A stretch of DNA of 64,000 bases from Myxococcaceae bacterium (GCA_004297725.1 SCUS01000154.1:1-64000); one strand, 5' to 3'; shown: positions 1-8,543, counted from the first letter of the stretch. Notes: generated by a model from the letters alone, not told the origin. Translations and numbers: made by a program.

Positions 1-129
1 TCAGAAGGTCAGCATAAACCGTCGCGAGCACCCCGAGGCGAGGGAGGCCGCGCGAGACATACGCGGGGTATTTCGAGCGCGGCCGACCGCTGCATCGGGG
101 GGCGCAGCAGGTTTATGCTGGCCTTCTCA
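1..129. repeat. Imperfect 20-bp inverted repeat around the end of the peptidase gene
   Basis: Bases 1-20 and 110-129 are inverted copies matching at 18 of 20 positions, with an 89-base spacer. The right arm covers the stop codon of the leftward peptidase gene. The spacer has a smaller potential hairpin near 90-108 (gctgc / gcagc). It could be a terminator or the remnant of a mobile repeat. No T-run is seen, and the sequence left of base 1 is not available. Confidence 0.45.
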
Positions 130-2277
130 GCGCGGCGCGGGCATCCCGAGCTGGTCGAAGAGGAAGGCCCACACGTCGGTCTGCTCGGCGATCACCTCGC
201 TGCGCGAGCTGCCCATCCCGTGGCCCGCGCGGGAGCTCACCCGCAGCAGCACCGGTCGCCCGGGAGCGCTCGCGGCCTGGAGCCGGGCGGTCATCTTGCG
301 GGAGTGCGCGGGGTTCACCCGGCCGTCGTGCTCGCCGGTGGTGAGCAGCACCGCGGGGTAACGCCCTCCGTCGGTGACCCGGTGGTAGGGCGAGTAGGCG
401 AAGAGGGCGCGAAACTGCTCGGCGTCGCTCACGCTGCCGAACTCGGTGACGTTGAAGGCCCCGTTGGGGTCGCGCTCGACGCGCAGCATGTCGTAGATGC
501 CGACGCCGGAGTACACGGCGCGAAACAGCTCCGGCCGCTGGGTGAGCGCCGCGCCCATGAGCAGCCCCCCGTTGCTGCGACCGCGGATCGCGAGCTGCGC
601 GGGGGTGGTGTAGCCCAGCGCGATCAGCCGCTCGGCGGAGGCGATGAAGTCGTCGAAGACGTTCTGCTTGTGGGTGAGGTTGCCCCCGCGGTGCCAGTCC
701 TCGCCGAACTCCCCTCCGCCCCGGAGGATCGCCACCGCCACCACGCCCCCGCGGTCGAGCCAGAGCCGGTTGGTGAGCGAGTACGAGGGCGTCATGCTCA
801 CGCCGTAGCCTCCGTATCCGCCGAGCAGCGTGGGGTTGCGCCCGTCAAGCGCCGTGCCCCGCCGGCGGATCACCATCACCGGCACCCTCGTCCCGTCGCG
901 CGAGGTGGCGGTCTCCTGCACCACCTCGGCGTCGTCGTAGCGCACCGGGGCCTCGTCTCTCAGCGAGGTCAGCGCCGGGGCGCCCGCCTCGGGCGAGGCG
1001 CGGTACCACGCGGGCGGGGTGAGGTAGGTCTCCGCGCGGAAGAGCACCGCGTCGCCGCCGGCGCCCACCATCGAGCGCACGGACGAGACCGGAGCGAGGG
1101 AGAGCGTCCCGCGGGCGTGGCCCTGCTGGTCGAAGACTCGCACCTGCGAGGGCCCTCCGACGAGGTCGACCACGTAGAGCAGGGTGCGCGTCGGGACCAC
1201 CTGCTCGATCACCGACTCGCTCTGGGGCACCACCACCGTGGCCTCGGCGAGGCTGGCGGCGGTGAGCGGGAGGCGCAGCACGGCCCCTCGGGCAGCGCCG
1301 CGGTGCGAGGTGAGGAAGAGCGCGTCGGGGCCGAACTCCACCGCCGTGACGCCGTCCTCGAAGCGGGTGAGCTGACGCCACGCGCCGGACGGTCCTCGGA
1401 GGTAGTGGGCGAACTCGCCGCCGTCTCCGTTGGCCACCGCCGCGAGGATCCACCGGCCGTCCTCCGAGGTGCTGAGCTCCGTCTCGGCGATGCGCGGCGA
1501 CTCCCGGCCGAGCTCGTAGCGGTCCGTTGCGGGGTCGGTGCCGAGGGCGTGGAAGTACACCTGCTGGTAGAAGGCCATGTCCTCCGCGGGCCGCTCTCCG
1601 GCGCGGGGGTAGCGGGTGTAGTAGACGCCCGCGTTGTCGGCCGCCCACGCGAGGCTGCCTCCCCCGGTGGGGTTGCTCACCCGCTCGATGGTGTCGCCGA
1701 GCTCCCTGCCGGTCTCGACGTCATAGATGTGCAGCTCGCCCACCTCGCTGCCGTTGCGGGCGAGGGCGACGGCCACGCGGCGCCCGTCGTGCGAGGGGGA
1801 GAAGAGGTCGATCGCGGTCTGCCCGCTGGGGTCGAGGGCGTTGGGGTCGAGCACCACGCGCTCGGCGGAGCGCTCGTCCGCGGAGGGCATCACCACCAGG
1901 AAGGGCTGCTGCCCTCCGGGGCGGGTGCGCATCGCGAAGAGCCTGCCCCCGCGGTGCACGGCGCGGCTGTAGCTCGCGACCTCGGCGTTGTAGATCGTCG
2001 TGAGCTGCCGCTCGATGGCCTCGCGCCCTGGGAGGGTGTCGAGGGCGGCGCGGGTGCGGCGGTTCTGCGCGGCGACCCAGGAGCGCACGGCGGGGGCGTC
2101 GGTGTCCTCGAGCCACTGGTAGTCGTCGGTGACCGCGACGCCGTGATAGCGGTCGACCACCGGGCGTCGGGGGGTGAGCTCGGCGGTCGCCGCGGGGGTG
2201 GTCGGCCGCGAGGGCGAGCGATGACACGAGGCGAGGGCGAGGGCGGCGAGCAGCAGGGAGCTTCGGGATGCGAGCAT
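127..2277 (-). CDS. Prolyl oligopeptidase family serine peptidase (S9A), lipoprotein
   Basis: This 716-residue protein matches prolyl oligopeptidase in length and order: an N-terminal propeller region, then an alpha/beta hydrolase domain. The nucleophile Ser lies in GRSNGG, the Asp in HDGRVNP and the His in AGHG. The RGGGEFGEDWH block is also typical of S9A. S9A enzymes cleave after proline in short peptides. The N-terminus has a short hydrophobic stretch ending in a lipobox (LASC), so the enzyme is probably lipid-anchored in the envelope. ATG at 2277 is preferred over an in-frame GTG at 2295 because a TAGCGT -10-like box lies between them and ATG gives a compact lipoprotein signal. The family call is secure; the natural substrate is unknown. 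Confidence 0.93.
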   Translation of the reverse strand: MLASRSSLLLAALALASCHRSPSRPTTPAATAELTPRRPVVDRYHGVAVTDDYQWLEDTDAPAVRSWVAAQNRRTRAALDTLPGREAIERQLTTIYNAEVASYSRAVHRGGRLFAMRTRPGGQQPFLVVMPSADERSAERVVLDPNALDPSGQTAIDLFSPSHDGRRVAVALARNGSEVGELHIYDVETGRELGDTIERVSNPTGGGSLAWAADNAGVYYTRYPRAGERPAEDMAFYQQVYFHALGTDPATDRYELGRESPRIAETELSTSEDGRWILAAVANGDGGEFAHYLRGPSGAWRQLTRFEDGVTAVEFGPDALFLTSHRGAARGAVLRLPLTAASLAEATVVVPQSESVIEQVVPTRTLLYVVDLVGGPSQVRVFDQQGHARGTLSLAPVSSVRSMVGAGGDAVLFRAETYLTPPAWYRASPEAGAPALTSLRDEAPVRYDDAEVVQETATSRDGTRVPVMVIRRRGTALDGRNPTLLGGYGGYGVSMTPSYSLTNRLWLDRGGVVAVAILRGGGEFGEDWHRGGNLTHKQNVFDDFIASAERLIALGYTTPAQLAIRGRSNGGLLMGAALTQRPELFRAVYSGVGIYDMLRVERDPNGAFNVTEFGSVSDAEQFRALFAYSPYHRVTDGGRYPAVLLTTGEHDGRVNPAHSRKMTARLQAASAPGRPVLLRVSSRAGHGMGSSRSEVIAEQTDVWAFLFDQLGMPAPR

Positions 2278-2285
2278 GGCGGCGG

Positions 2286-2291
2286 ACGCTA
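2286..2291 (-). promoter_or_regulatory. -10-like box (TAGCGT) just upstream of the peptidase start
   Basis: TAGCGT on the minus strand lies 8 bases before the ATG at 2277, with no Shine-Dalgarno sequence between. This fits a leaderless transcript. No convincing -35 box is seen. Confidence 0.35.
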
Positions 2292-2315
2292 TCACCGCGA
2301 TGGCCGACGGGGGCC

Positions 2316-3290
2316 TTACCGTCCCGGGCTCACCGTCGGGGCGGAGGCCGCGGCGACCGCGCTCGTCGTCGCCGGCGGAGCGCCGGGCGGGAGCGGCGCT
2401 CCCAGCCGGACGCGCACCCAGTCGTGGTAGCCGAGCTGACGGCCGCGCACGACCCAGCGGGAGGGGTCGTGCTGCACCATCGCGTCGTAGTCGGCGAGCT
2501 CGGCGTTGCGGGGCCGGGTGACCGCGCCGCGGCGGAGGAGCATCGGGCGGAAGTTGCGAAACCCGCCGCCCTGGCGCGACGAGCCGAGGGTGAGCTGCGA
2601 GGAGAAGCGCCGCGCGGTGAAGCTCCCTCCGGGGTGCCCGTCGATGAGCCGGATCTCCCCGTCGGGGCGCACCTCGTAGACGGTCAGCACATGGCCGTCG
2701 GGGTCATAGAAGGCCGTGCCGGGGTGGATGGCCCCGCGGTCGACGCAGACGGGGTAGGTGTCGCTGTCGTCGAGCTCCGGGCGCATCCGGAAGAAGCCCG
2801 AGTGCACCGAGGAGCCGATGTCGTGCAGCAGCCTGCGAGGGGTGGCGTAGTCGCTCCAGCGTCGGGTGGAGGCAGGGCGGTTGGTGTACGAGTAGCGGCC
2901 GTCGCGGCTGGCTCTCTCACCGCGCACCGAGGCGGTGTGAAGGAAGGGGAGCTGTCTTCGCCAGGCGAAGTACGCGCGGAGGATGTACGGCACGTCGCCG
3001 CAGTCGGCCCGGAAGGTGGAGGGACGCCCGGAGACGTAGAGGGGATTGATCGCGGGGCTGTCGAGGCAGGAGGCGAGGGTGCGGCAGCGGCGGGCCTCGA
3101 CGGCGCGGCCGATGGTCTGCACCCAGCGGCCGAACTCGGCCTCGGCGGCGGAGTCCCAGGAGCGGGTGACGGGCCACGACTCGTCCATGGGACGATCGCT
3201 GGCGCCAGGGGGGCGGCGCTGCGCGTGGGCGGAGTGGCTGAGAGACGCCGCGACGAGCGCGACGAGGCCTGAGAAGAGGGGGCCTTTCAT
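2316..3290 (-). CDS. Exported protein with possible papain-like Cys-His-Asp set (paralogue of the gene upstream)
   Basis: A 324-residue protein with a signal peptide (about residues 1-23, ending AHA-Q). The family is not recognised by name. It aligns along most of its length with the next gene upstream: both carry D-C-x-D/L-x-P-Y-I-L-R-A-Y (Cys97 here), a conserved V-H-S-G segment (His163), Y-D-P-D/N-G-H-V (His200) and L-I-D-G-H-P (Asp217, His219). A Cys at the start of a helix, then a His in a strand, then Asp/His is the arrangement of NlpC/P60 and related papain-like hydrolases, so a cell-wall or amide hydrolase is possible. That is inference from spacing only. The Pro-rich C-terminus ends soon after a W-V-R-V-R motif that the paralogue continues beyond. 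Confidence 0.7.
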   Translation of the reverse strand: MKGPLFSGLVALVAASLSHSAHAQRRPPGASDRPMDESWPVTRSWDSAAEAEFGRWVQTIGRAVEARRCRTLASCLDSPAINPLYVSGRPSTFRADCGDVPYILRAYFAWRRQLPFLHTASVRGERASRDGRYSYTNRPASTRRWSDYATPRRLLHDIGSSVHSGFFRMRPELDDSDTYPVCVDRGAIHPGTAFYDPDGHVLTVYEVRPDGEIRLIDGHPGGSFTARRFSSQLTLGSSRQGGGFRNFRPMLLRRGAVTRPRNAELADYDAMVQHDPSRWVVRGRQLGYHDWVRVRLGAPLPPGAPPATTSAVAAASAPTVSPGR

Positions 3291-3355
3291 CGAAGGCCAT
3301 GCATAAGTCCCGAATCGGGCCGTGTCTCAAGTGGCGCGGCCGTGGACTCTTCTCC

Positions 3356-5050
3356 CTACCTGACGCCGAGCACCGGGCGGGGGTCGACGTCGGGCGGGGT
3401 CTCGGGGCCGAAGGTGATGGGCGTGGCGACGCCGTAGACCCGGTCGACGCGGTTGCGAAGGCGCTGCTCGGCGCGGAACCACGCGCGCCGGGTCGGGTCG
3501 TCGACGCAGGCGGCCCGCTCGGGCGATCCCTCGGGCGCTCCCCAGCGGATCTCGGGGCAGTGGTAGGGGTCGAAGCTGATGGTGAAGAGCCGGTCGAGGA
3601 CGTCGTCGACGGTGATCCCGACCGGTGCTCCCGCGGAGTTGATGTACCGGAACTGGCACCCGGGCTTCGCGAGCTCCTCGGACCAGGCGCGCGCGAAGGC
3701 CGCTCTCAGCGGGCTGCCCGGGGGCTGCGCCGCGGCGGTGTCGCGCAGGTCGCGCAGCACGACCTTGAGGGCCGCGTCGCGCGAGGGGGTCGACCAGGTC
3801 TCCCAGTCGCCGTTGGTGCCGTAGATGTTCCACGGGAGGTGGTTGGGGTGCGGGCGGAGGTGGAGGCCCGCGGTGCGAGCGAGGTCCACGGCGTCGACGC
3901 GGTCGACGATGTCGCGGCACAGCGACGCGACCATCTCGCGGTAGTCGCTCTCCGGGTCTCTCGGCGCCCCGGGGACGGAGAGCGCGGCGCGCACCCAGTC
4001 GTGGAAGCTCACCGGCTGGCCGTTGGCCACCCAGGCCGACGGGTCCCACTGCGAGCGCGAGTCGATGTCGGCGAGCTCGCTGTCGCGGGCGCGCACCACG
4101 TAGCGGCCGTCGATGCGCTGCGGGCGGAAGTTCTTGAAGCCGCCGCCGACGCGCGCGGTGCCGATGGCGTAGCGCGGGCCGAAGCGCTTCCAGGTGAGGC
4201 CGCCGTCGGGGTGGCCGTCGATGAGGTGCACCACGCCGTCGTCGCGCACCTCGGCGACCACCAGCACGTGGCCGTTGGGGTCGTAGTAGATCGACCCCGG
4301 GCGCAGCGCTCCGGGGCGCACCGCCACGGGGTAGAAGTCCCCGTCCTGCACCTCGGCGGTGGTGCGGTACATCCCCGAGTGCACCAGCTCGACGACCTTG
4401 TGGAACACCGCGCGCGGCGTCCGGTAGTCGCGCCACGACGACCAGCGCGAGGGCCGCAGCCCGAGGGCGTAGCGGGTGTCGGTCTGCTGCGCCGATCGCA
4501 CGTTGGAGACGAAGCCGAAGGGCAGCCGGCGCTTGTACGAGTAGTAGGCGCGGAGGATGTACGGCAGGTCGGCGCAGTCGATGTCGTCGAGCCGCAGCCT
4601 GGCGTCGGTCTGCGCGTCCCAGAGGCTGTTGGCCTCCGGGTCGCGGAGGCATCGGTCGAGGCGGTTGCAGCGGCGAGACTCCACCGCGCGGCCGAGGCGG
4701 GCGACGAAGGTGGACCAGTCGCGCTCCATGCGGTCGTCCCAGCGAACGACCGCGGGCCACGCGGAGGAGGTCGGGTCGTCGAGCCCGCTGCCGCGAGGCG
4801 CGGCGGCAGCGTCCGTGGGAATCGTGGGAAGCTCCTCTTCGGGAGCGGCGACGGGAGCGGCGACGGGAGCGACGGCGGCGACGGGAGCGACGGCGGTGGC
4901 GTCACGGACCGGGGCGCCTGCGTCGAGGAAGGAGGGCACTTCGTCGCGCACGCTGCTCGCGGGCTCACGGCCGAAGACGACGTAGGCCGCGGCTGACGCG
5001 GTGATCGCCAGACCACCACGTCGCGCCCAGGACCATAGTCGTTCGTTCAT
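3356..5050 (-). CDS. Membrane-anchored or exported paralogue with possible papain-like core and extra C-terminal domain
   Basis: A 564-residue protein starting at the ATG at 5050, where a basic N-terminus is followed by a hydrophobic segment (residues 12-26), probably an uncleaved anchor or signal. An Ala/Pro/Val low-complexity linker (about 50-90) follows. Residues about 100-400 match the downstream gene, including Cys159 in D-C-A-D-L-P-Y-I-L-R, His261 in Y-D-P-N-G-H-V and L-I-D-G-H-P (Asp278). About 160 residues at the C-terminus are absent from the paralogue and carry conserved-looking Cys and Trp residues. The two genes lie in tandem on the same strand 65 bases apart and look like a duplication. 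Function unknown; a periplasmic peptidase or peptidoglycan hydrolase is the best guess. Confidence 0.7.
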   Translation of the reverse strand: MNERLWSWARRGGLAITASAAAYVVFGREPASSVRDEVPSFLDAGAPVRDATAVAPVAAVAPVAAPVAAPEEELPTIPTDAAAAPRGSGLDDPTSSAWPAVVRWDDRMERDWSTFVARLGRAVESRRCNRLDRCLRDPEANSLWDAQTDARLRLDDIDCADLPYILRAYYSYKRRLPFGFVSNVRSAQQTDTRYALGLRPSRWSSWRDYRTPRAVFHKVVELVHSGMYRTTAEVQDGDFYPVAVRPGALRPGSIYYDPNGHVLVVAEVRDDGVVHLIDGHPDGGLTWKRFGPRYAIGTARVGGGFKNFRPQRIDGRYVVRARDSELADIDSRSQWDPSAWVANGQPVSFHDWVRAALSVPGAPRDPESDYREMVASLCRDIVDRVDAVDLARTAGLHLRPHPNHLPWNIYGTNGDWETWSTPSRDAALKVVLRDLRDTAAAQPPGSPLRAAFARAWSEELAKPGCQFRYINSAGAPVGITVDDVLDRLFTISFDPYHCPEIRWGAPEGSPERAACVDDPTRRAWFRAEQRLRNRVDRVYGVATPITFGPETPPDVDPRPVLGVR

Positions 5051-5232
5051 CCTTCGTAGTTGTACCGCGGCGCTGCCACGCGAGCCCGTGGGGGGTCCAT
5101 TGCGCTCCAGCGTTGGGGGGGGCGTGTGGGTTTGCCTCGGCGCGATGGACGCGGCTAAGGTGATCCATCGCATCGGAGTGACACGCACGTCGAACGGGTG
5201 GTGTGCGTCCCTCGCTCCAAAGGAGCCCGAAC

Positions 5233-5547
5233 ATGGTCAGCGACCACCGCGGTAACGGCCTTCAGCGCAGCGTCCCGGTGCCCTTCACGGCGGTGCGGCT
5301 CGACACCTGGGTGCTGCGCCTCCTCGAGGCTGACCTCGACGAGCAGGGCGACGTGCTGCTGGAGGTCGGGCCCGATCAGCCCGGCGGGTCGTGCGTCGTG
5401 CTGCGCTCCGACGGCGGTCTCTGGGTCGCCACGGGCAACAGCTCCTTCTGGAACATCTTCAGCGTCCCCCCGAGGGCCTGGCGCCCGGCCGCGAGCATCT
5501 CCGGCGTGATGCCGAAGGTCGACGCTCCGGTGCGCAAGGTCGGCTGA
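5233..5547 (+). CDS. Hypothetical small protein
   Basis: A 104-residue protein of no recognised family. ATG at 5233 is chosen because AGGAG lies 7 bases upstream, a good ribosome-binding site. It has no signal peptide or membrane segment. The middle is acidic and strand-rich with a D-E-Q-G-D-V-L-L-E-V segment, and the end is basic. It is divergent from the anchored paralogue gene at 5050, with about 180 bases between them that must hold both promoters. Confidence 0.6.
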   Translation: MVSDHRGNGLQRSVPVPFTAVRLDTWVLRLLEADLDEQGDVLLEVGPDQPGGSCVVLRSDGGLWVATGNSSFWNIFSVPPRAWRPAASISGVMPKVDAPVRKVG

Positions 5548-5572
5548 GCGTCATCGGGGGGGCCATCGCCCC

Positions 5573-5968
5573 TCAGTCCTCGCCCTGGCGTGCTGCGAGG
5601 GCTGCTTGCTCCTCCTGGGCGAGCGCCGCGCCGATCACCCGCATCACATCGAAGCGATACGGCCCCGGGGTGTAGCCGACGACCTCCACGAGGTTCCACA
5701 TGATCTCCTCGCGGCTGGCCTGCTTGGGGATGGCGACCATCGCCCATCGCGCGTCGCCCGCGGACCACAGCCTGCCCTGCTCGATCACGAACTCCGTCAT
5801 CCCGTCGCGCAGCAGCACCCGCACCCCTCGGGGCTTGAGCACATCGAGCACCCGCCGCGCGAAGTCGACCCGGTCGAACTCCTCGGTGCACCAGCTCTGC
5901 GGCGCCCTTCGCTCCTCCTCGCGGACCCACCCCTCCGTCGGCTCATCGGGTCGGCGTCGTGGCGGCAT
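5573..5968 (-). CDS. Hypothetical soluble protein
   Basis: A 131-residue protein starting at ATG 5968. A TACGCT box about 9 bases upstream and no Shine-Dalgarno sequence suggest a leaderless message. The N-terminus is basic, followed by a predicted alpha/beta core (E-F-D-R-V-D-F-A-R-R, then strands around R-V-L-L-R-D-G). No recognised family. It is convergent with the small gene ending at 5547 and divergent from the SDR gene; the two divergent promoters share a 100-base gap. Confidence 0.6.
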   Translation of the reverse strand: MPPRRRPDEPTEGWVREEERRAPQSWCTEEFDRVDFARRVLDVLKPRGVRVLLRDGMTEFVIEQGRLWSAGDARWAMVAIPKQASREEIMWNLVEVVGYTPGPYRFDVMRVIGAALAQEEQAALAARQGED

Positions 5969-5977
5969 CGGTGGCCC

Positions 5978-6015
5978 AGCGTAGCGCACCCGACGAGCGC
6001 TGACTGGGCTACGCT
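5978..6015. promoter_or_regulatory. Back-to-back -10-like boxes between divergent genes
   Basis: TACGCT occurs on the minus strand at 5978-5983 (9 bases before the ATG at 5968) and again on the plus strand at 6010-6015, upstream of the SDR gene. The plus-strand message would have a leader of about 45 bases with AGGAGA near its end. The minus-strand message would be nearly leaderless. Inferred from pattern only. Confidence 0.35.
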
Positions 6016-6068
6016 GGCCGCACGTCTGGCGACGACGCACGTCGCCTCGGCAGGAGACCCGACCCACG

Positions 6069-6809
6069 ATGGAACGCGTATTGATCCTAGGCGCCACCTC
6101 GGCCATCGCGACGGAGGTCGGGCTGCGCCACGCCGCCCGCGGAGACCGGCTCCACCTCGTGGCCAGAGACCCCTCGAAGCTCGCCGAGGTCGCCCGCCGC
6201 TGCGCCCTCGGGGAGGTGACCACCGCGCAGGCCGACTTCTCCGAGCTCGGCGCCAACGAGGCCGTGATCGCCGACGCCATCGCCGCGCTCGACCACGTCG
6301 ACCGGGTGCTCATCGCCCACGGAGACCTCGGCGATCAGCTGCGGAGCGAGCGATCCTTCGAGGAGGCCGACGCCATCCTCCGCACCAACTTCACCAGCGT
6401 GGTGTCGCTGCTGATCCCGCTGGCCAACCACATGGAGGCGCGTCGCAGCGGGCGCATCGGGGTCATCACCTCGGTGGCCGGCGACCGGGGACGGCCGCGC
6501 AACTACACCTACGGCGCGGCCAAGGGGGGGCTCAACATCTACCTCCAGGGGCTCCGCTCTCGGCTCCACGCCTCGGGGGTGAAGGTCACCACGCTCAAGC
6601 TCGGTCCGGTCGACACCCCGATGACCCGCGACCACGCCAAGAACCTCCTCTTCGGTCAGCCCGCGCCCGTCGCCCGGGGCATCGTCGCGGCCATCGACCG
6701 GGGCGTCCCGGAGGCCTATGTGCCCGCGGTGTGGGCTGCCATCATGCCCCTGGTGAAGCACACGCCCGAGCGGGTCTTCCAGTGGCTGCCCTTCCTGTCG
6801 GGGCGCTGA
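6069..6809 (+). CDS. Short-chain dehydrogenase/reductase, DprE2-like
   Basis: A 246-residue classical SDR. The nucleotide-binding motif G-A-T-S-A-I-A (8-14) is the form seen in DprE2-type reductases rather than the usual TGxxxGIG. The catalytic set is Ser135, Tyr148 and Lys152 (Y-G-A-A-K). L-G-P-V-D-T-P-M after the active site is also typical. DprE2 reduces a decaprenyl-phosphate keto-sugar in actinobacteria; in this organism the substrate is unknown and only the subfamily resemblance is claimed. A weak C-terminal hydrophobic stretch may bring it to the membrane. AGGAGA precedes the ATG. The rpiA gene follows 35 bases later on the same strand, so both may be co-transcribed. Confidence 0.85.
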   Translation: MERVLILGATSAIATEVGLRHAARGDRLHLVARDPSKLAEVARRCALGEVTTAQADFSELGANEAVIADAIAALDHVDRVLIAHGDLGDQLRSERSFEEADAILRTNFTSVVSLLIPLANHMEARRSGRIGVITSVAGDRGRPRNYTYGAAKGGLNIYLQGLRSRLHASGVKVTTLKLGPVDTPMTRDHAKNLLFGQPAPVARGIVAAIDRGVPEAYVPAVWAAIMPLVKHTPERVFQWLPFLSGR

Positions 6810-6844
6810 GGCCCTGAAGCCCCGATCGCCGAGGAGGAGACCCG

Positions 6845-7543
6845 ATGACCATGGCCCCTGACCCACGCGACCTCGACCTCGTCGCCCGCCACGCCCTGAG
6901 GATGGTGGCCGACGGCATGACGCTCGGGCTCGGCACCGGGCGCGCCGCGGAGGCCTTCATCCACGCGCTCGGCGCGCGGGCGAGGGCGGGGCTGCGGGTG
7001 CGGGTCGTGGTCACCTCCACGCGCTCCGACGAGCTCGCTCGAAGGCTCAACCTCGACGTGGCCTCGCTCGCGGACATCGACCGCCTCGACGTGGCCTTCG
7101 ACGGGGCCGACGAGGTGACGCCCTCGCTCGCGCTCACCAAGGGCCTCGGAGGGGCGCTGCTGCGGGAGCGGGTGGTGGCCTTCGAGGCCGAGCGCTTCGT
7201 GGTGCTGGTGACGCCCGAGAAGCTCGTCGACCGGCTCGCCACGCGAACGCCCATCCCGGTCGAGGTGGTCCCCTTCGCCAACCTGCTGGTGTTGAGGCTG
7301 CTGGCGGAGCTGGGCGCCCGGCCGGTGCTGCGACGCCGACCCGAAGGGGGGCCCTTCGTGACCGACAACCAGAACTGGATCATCGACGCCGCCTTCGATC
7401 CCCTCGACGACCCGGCCGCGGTCGACGGGCAGGTGAGGAAGATCCCCGGGGTGGTCGACACGGGCATCTTCCTCGACATGGCCAGCCTGGTGCTGGTGGG
7501 CGACGGCGGCGTGGTGCGCGAACTCCGGCCCCCGAGGGTGTAG
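6845..7543 (+). CDS. rpiA: Ribose-5-phosphate isomerase A
   Basis: A 232-residue RpiA, the normal length. It interconverts ribose-5-phosphate and ribulose-5-phosphate in the non-oxidative pentose phosphate pathway. The family motifs are present in order: G-L-G-T-G (28-32), a Thr/Ser-rich phosphate-binding loop V-T-S-T-R-S, F-D-G-A-D-E (85-90), K-G-L-G-G-A-L-L-R-E (99-108, with the catalytic Glu), V-V-P-F-A, T-D-N-Q-N-W-I-I-D and G-V-V-D-T-G-I-F. A strong AGGAGGAGA ribosome-binding site precedes ATG 6845. It lies just behind the SDR gene. Confidence 0.95.
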   Translation: MTMAPDPRDLDLVARHALRMVADGMTLGLGTGRAAEAFIHALGARARAGLRVRVVVTSTRSDELARRLNLDVASLADIDRLDVAFDGADEVTPSLALTKGLGGALLRERVVAFEAERFVVLVTPEKLVDRLATRTPIPVEVVPFANLLVLRLLAELGARPVLRRRPEGGPFVTDNQNWIIDAAFDPLDDPAAVDGQVRKIPGVVDTGIFLDMASLVLVGDGGVVRELRPPRV

Positions 7544-7591
7544 ACCGACGCATCGACTGCGGCGCCGGGTTTCTTGGTAGCGTAGCTCCCC

Positions 7592-7921
7592 GTGTCGATG
7601 ACCGACGATCGCTGGAACGCCCTCTCTGCCGTGGTCGACTCGCTCGCCTCGCTGGCTGACAGCGCGGGCGTCAGCCACGAGCGCCGTCGACGCATCCGCG
7701 CCCTGGAGCGCGCCGTGGAGCAGCGCAACCCCGACCTCTTCCAGGTCGCGCTCGACGGCTCCGCGACGGCGGCGCCCACGGAGGTCGACGACGAGCTCCC
7801 CGACATCGCGATCTGGTCGGTGGCCGAGGCCGCGTGCTCCCTCGCCGAGGGGGAGGGCGTGGAGGTCCTGGAGGGGGCCACGCTCACGCTGGAGGCGTGG
7901 GCGGCGGAGGTACGGGACTGA
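7592..7921 (+). CDS. Hypothetical small protein, tandem paralogue
   Basis: A 109-residue, mostly helical, acidic protein with no signal peptide. It aligns with the second half of the next gene: both have a W-x-x-L-S-x-x-V-D-x-L-A-S helix, a basic R-R-R-I-R-A-L-E-R-A-V / R-V-A-A-L-R-R-A-V segment, and D-D-E-L-P-D/E-I/V-A-I/V-W followed by A-C-S-L-A-E-G. The family is not recognised. GTG 7592 (or ATG 7598) is preceded by a TAGCGT box and no Shine-Dalgarno sequence, so the message may be leaderless. Confidence 0.65.
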   Translation: MSMTDDRWNALSAVVDSLASLADSAGVSHERRRRIRALERAVEQRNPDLFQVALDGSATAAPTEVDDELPDIAIWSVAEAACSLAEGEGVEVLEGATLTLEAWAAEVRD

Positions 7922-7959
7922 GCGTCGGCGGGCGCTTGTGGGTGGCGGGCGGGGGCTCC

Positions 7960-8523
7960 ATGCAGGCGCGCATGGGCAACACCTCCGGGGTGAAGCGAGA
8001 CGATGGCGACGGCGACGGCGATGGGAGCGCCGACGGGGCGCACGCGGGCAACGACAACGACCCCGTCGCCCCGAGCCCGGCCTCCTCGCTGGGCGATGAC
8101 AACGACGAGATGTTCGAGGCCGTGGCGCGGCTGAGCAACCCCGACCTCATGCGGCGTGAGCCCGAGGCCCGCATCTCCCCGCAGGGCTGGCAGACGCTCT
8201 CCGAGCTGGTCGACGTGCTGGCCTCCGTGGCCGCTCGCGTGGGCATCGACGAAGAGCTGCGCTGGCGGGTGGCGGCGCTCCGACGCGCGGTCGACTCCCG
8301 CGACCCGTCGCCCCTTCCCCTGGCGCTGGGAAGCACCGGGCGCAACCCGCCGCCCTCGGTCATCGCCTGGAGCCACGAGCGAGCGACCGACGACGAGCTG
8401 CCCGAGGTGGCGGTGTGGTTCCTGGCGGAGGGGGCGTGCTCGCTCGCCGAGGGAGCGGGCATCGACGAGCTGAGGGCCGCCTGGGCGGCGATCGAAGCGT
8501 GGTCGATGAGGGTCGCCCGCTAA
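7960..8523 (+). CDS. Hypothetical protein, tandem paralogue with acidic N-terminal tail
   Basis: A 187-residue protein whose last 120 residues are homologous to the preceding gene (conserved D-D-E-L-P-E-V-A-V-W and A-C-S-L-A-E-G-A-G-I). The first 60 residues are low-complexity and acidic (Asp-Gly repeats) and probably unstructured. ATG 7960 is chosen as the first start after the upstream stop; ATG 7972 is equally possible. The pair looks like a local duplication followed by gain of a disordered tail. Function unknown. The inverted-repeat element begins about 20 bases after its stop. Confidence 0.6.
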   Translation: MQARMGNTSGVKRDDGDGDGDGSADGAHAGNDNDPVAPSPASSLGDDNDEMFEAVARLSNPDLMRREPEARISPQGWQTLSELVDVLASVAARVGIDEELRWRVAALRRAVDSRDPSPLPLALGSTGRNPPPSVIAWSHERATDDELPEVAVWFLAEGACSLAEGAGIDELRAAWAAIEAWSMRVAR

Positions 8524-8543
8524 GAGCGGGCGGGCGGTCGGGC

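Noticed and set aside
115..2430. Long open frame opposite the prolyl oligopeptidase gene, and many similar long frames throughout
   Set aside because: The composition is Arg/Gly/Ala/His-rich with no family motif. Such frames are expected as shadows of genes with very high third-position GC.
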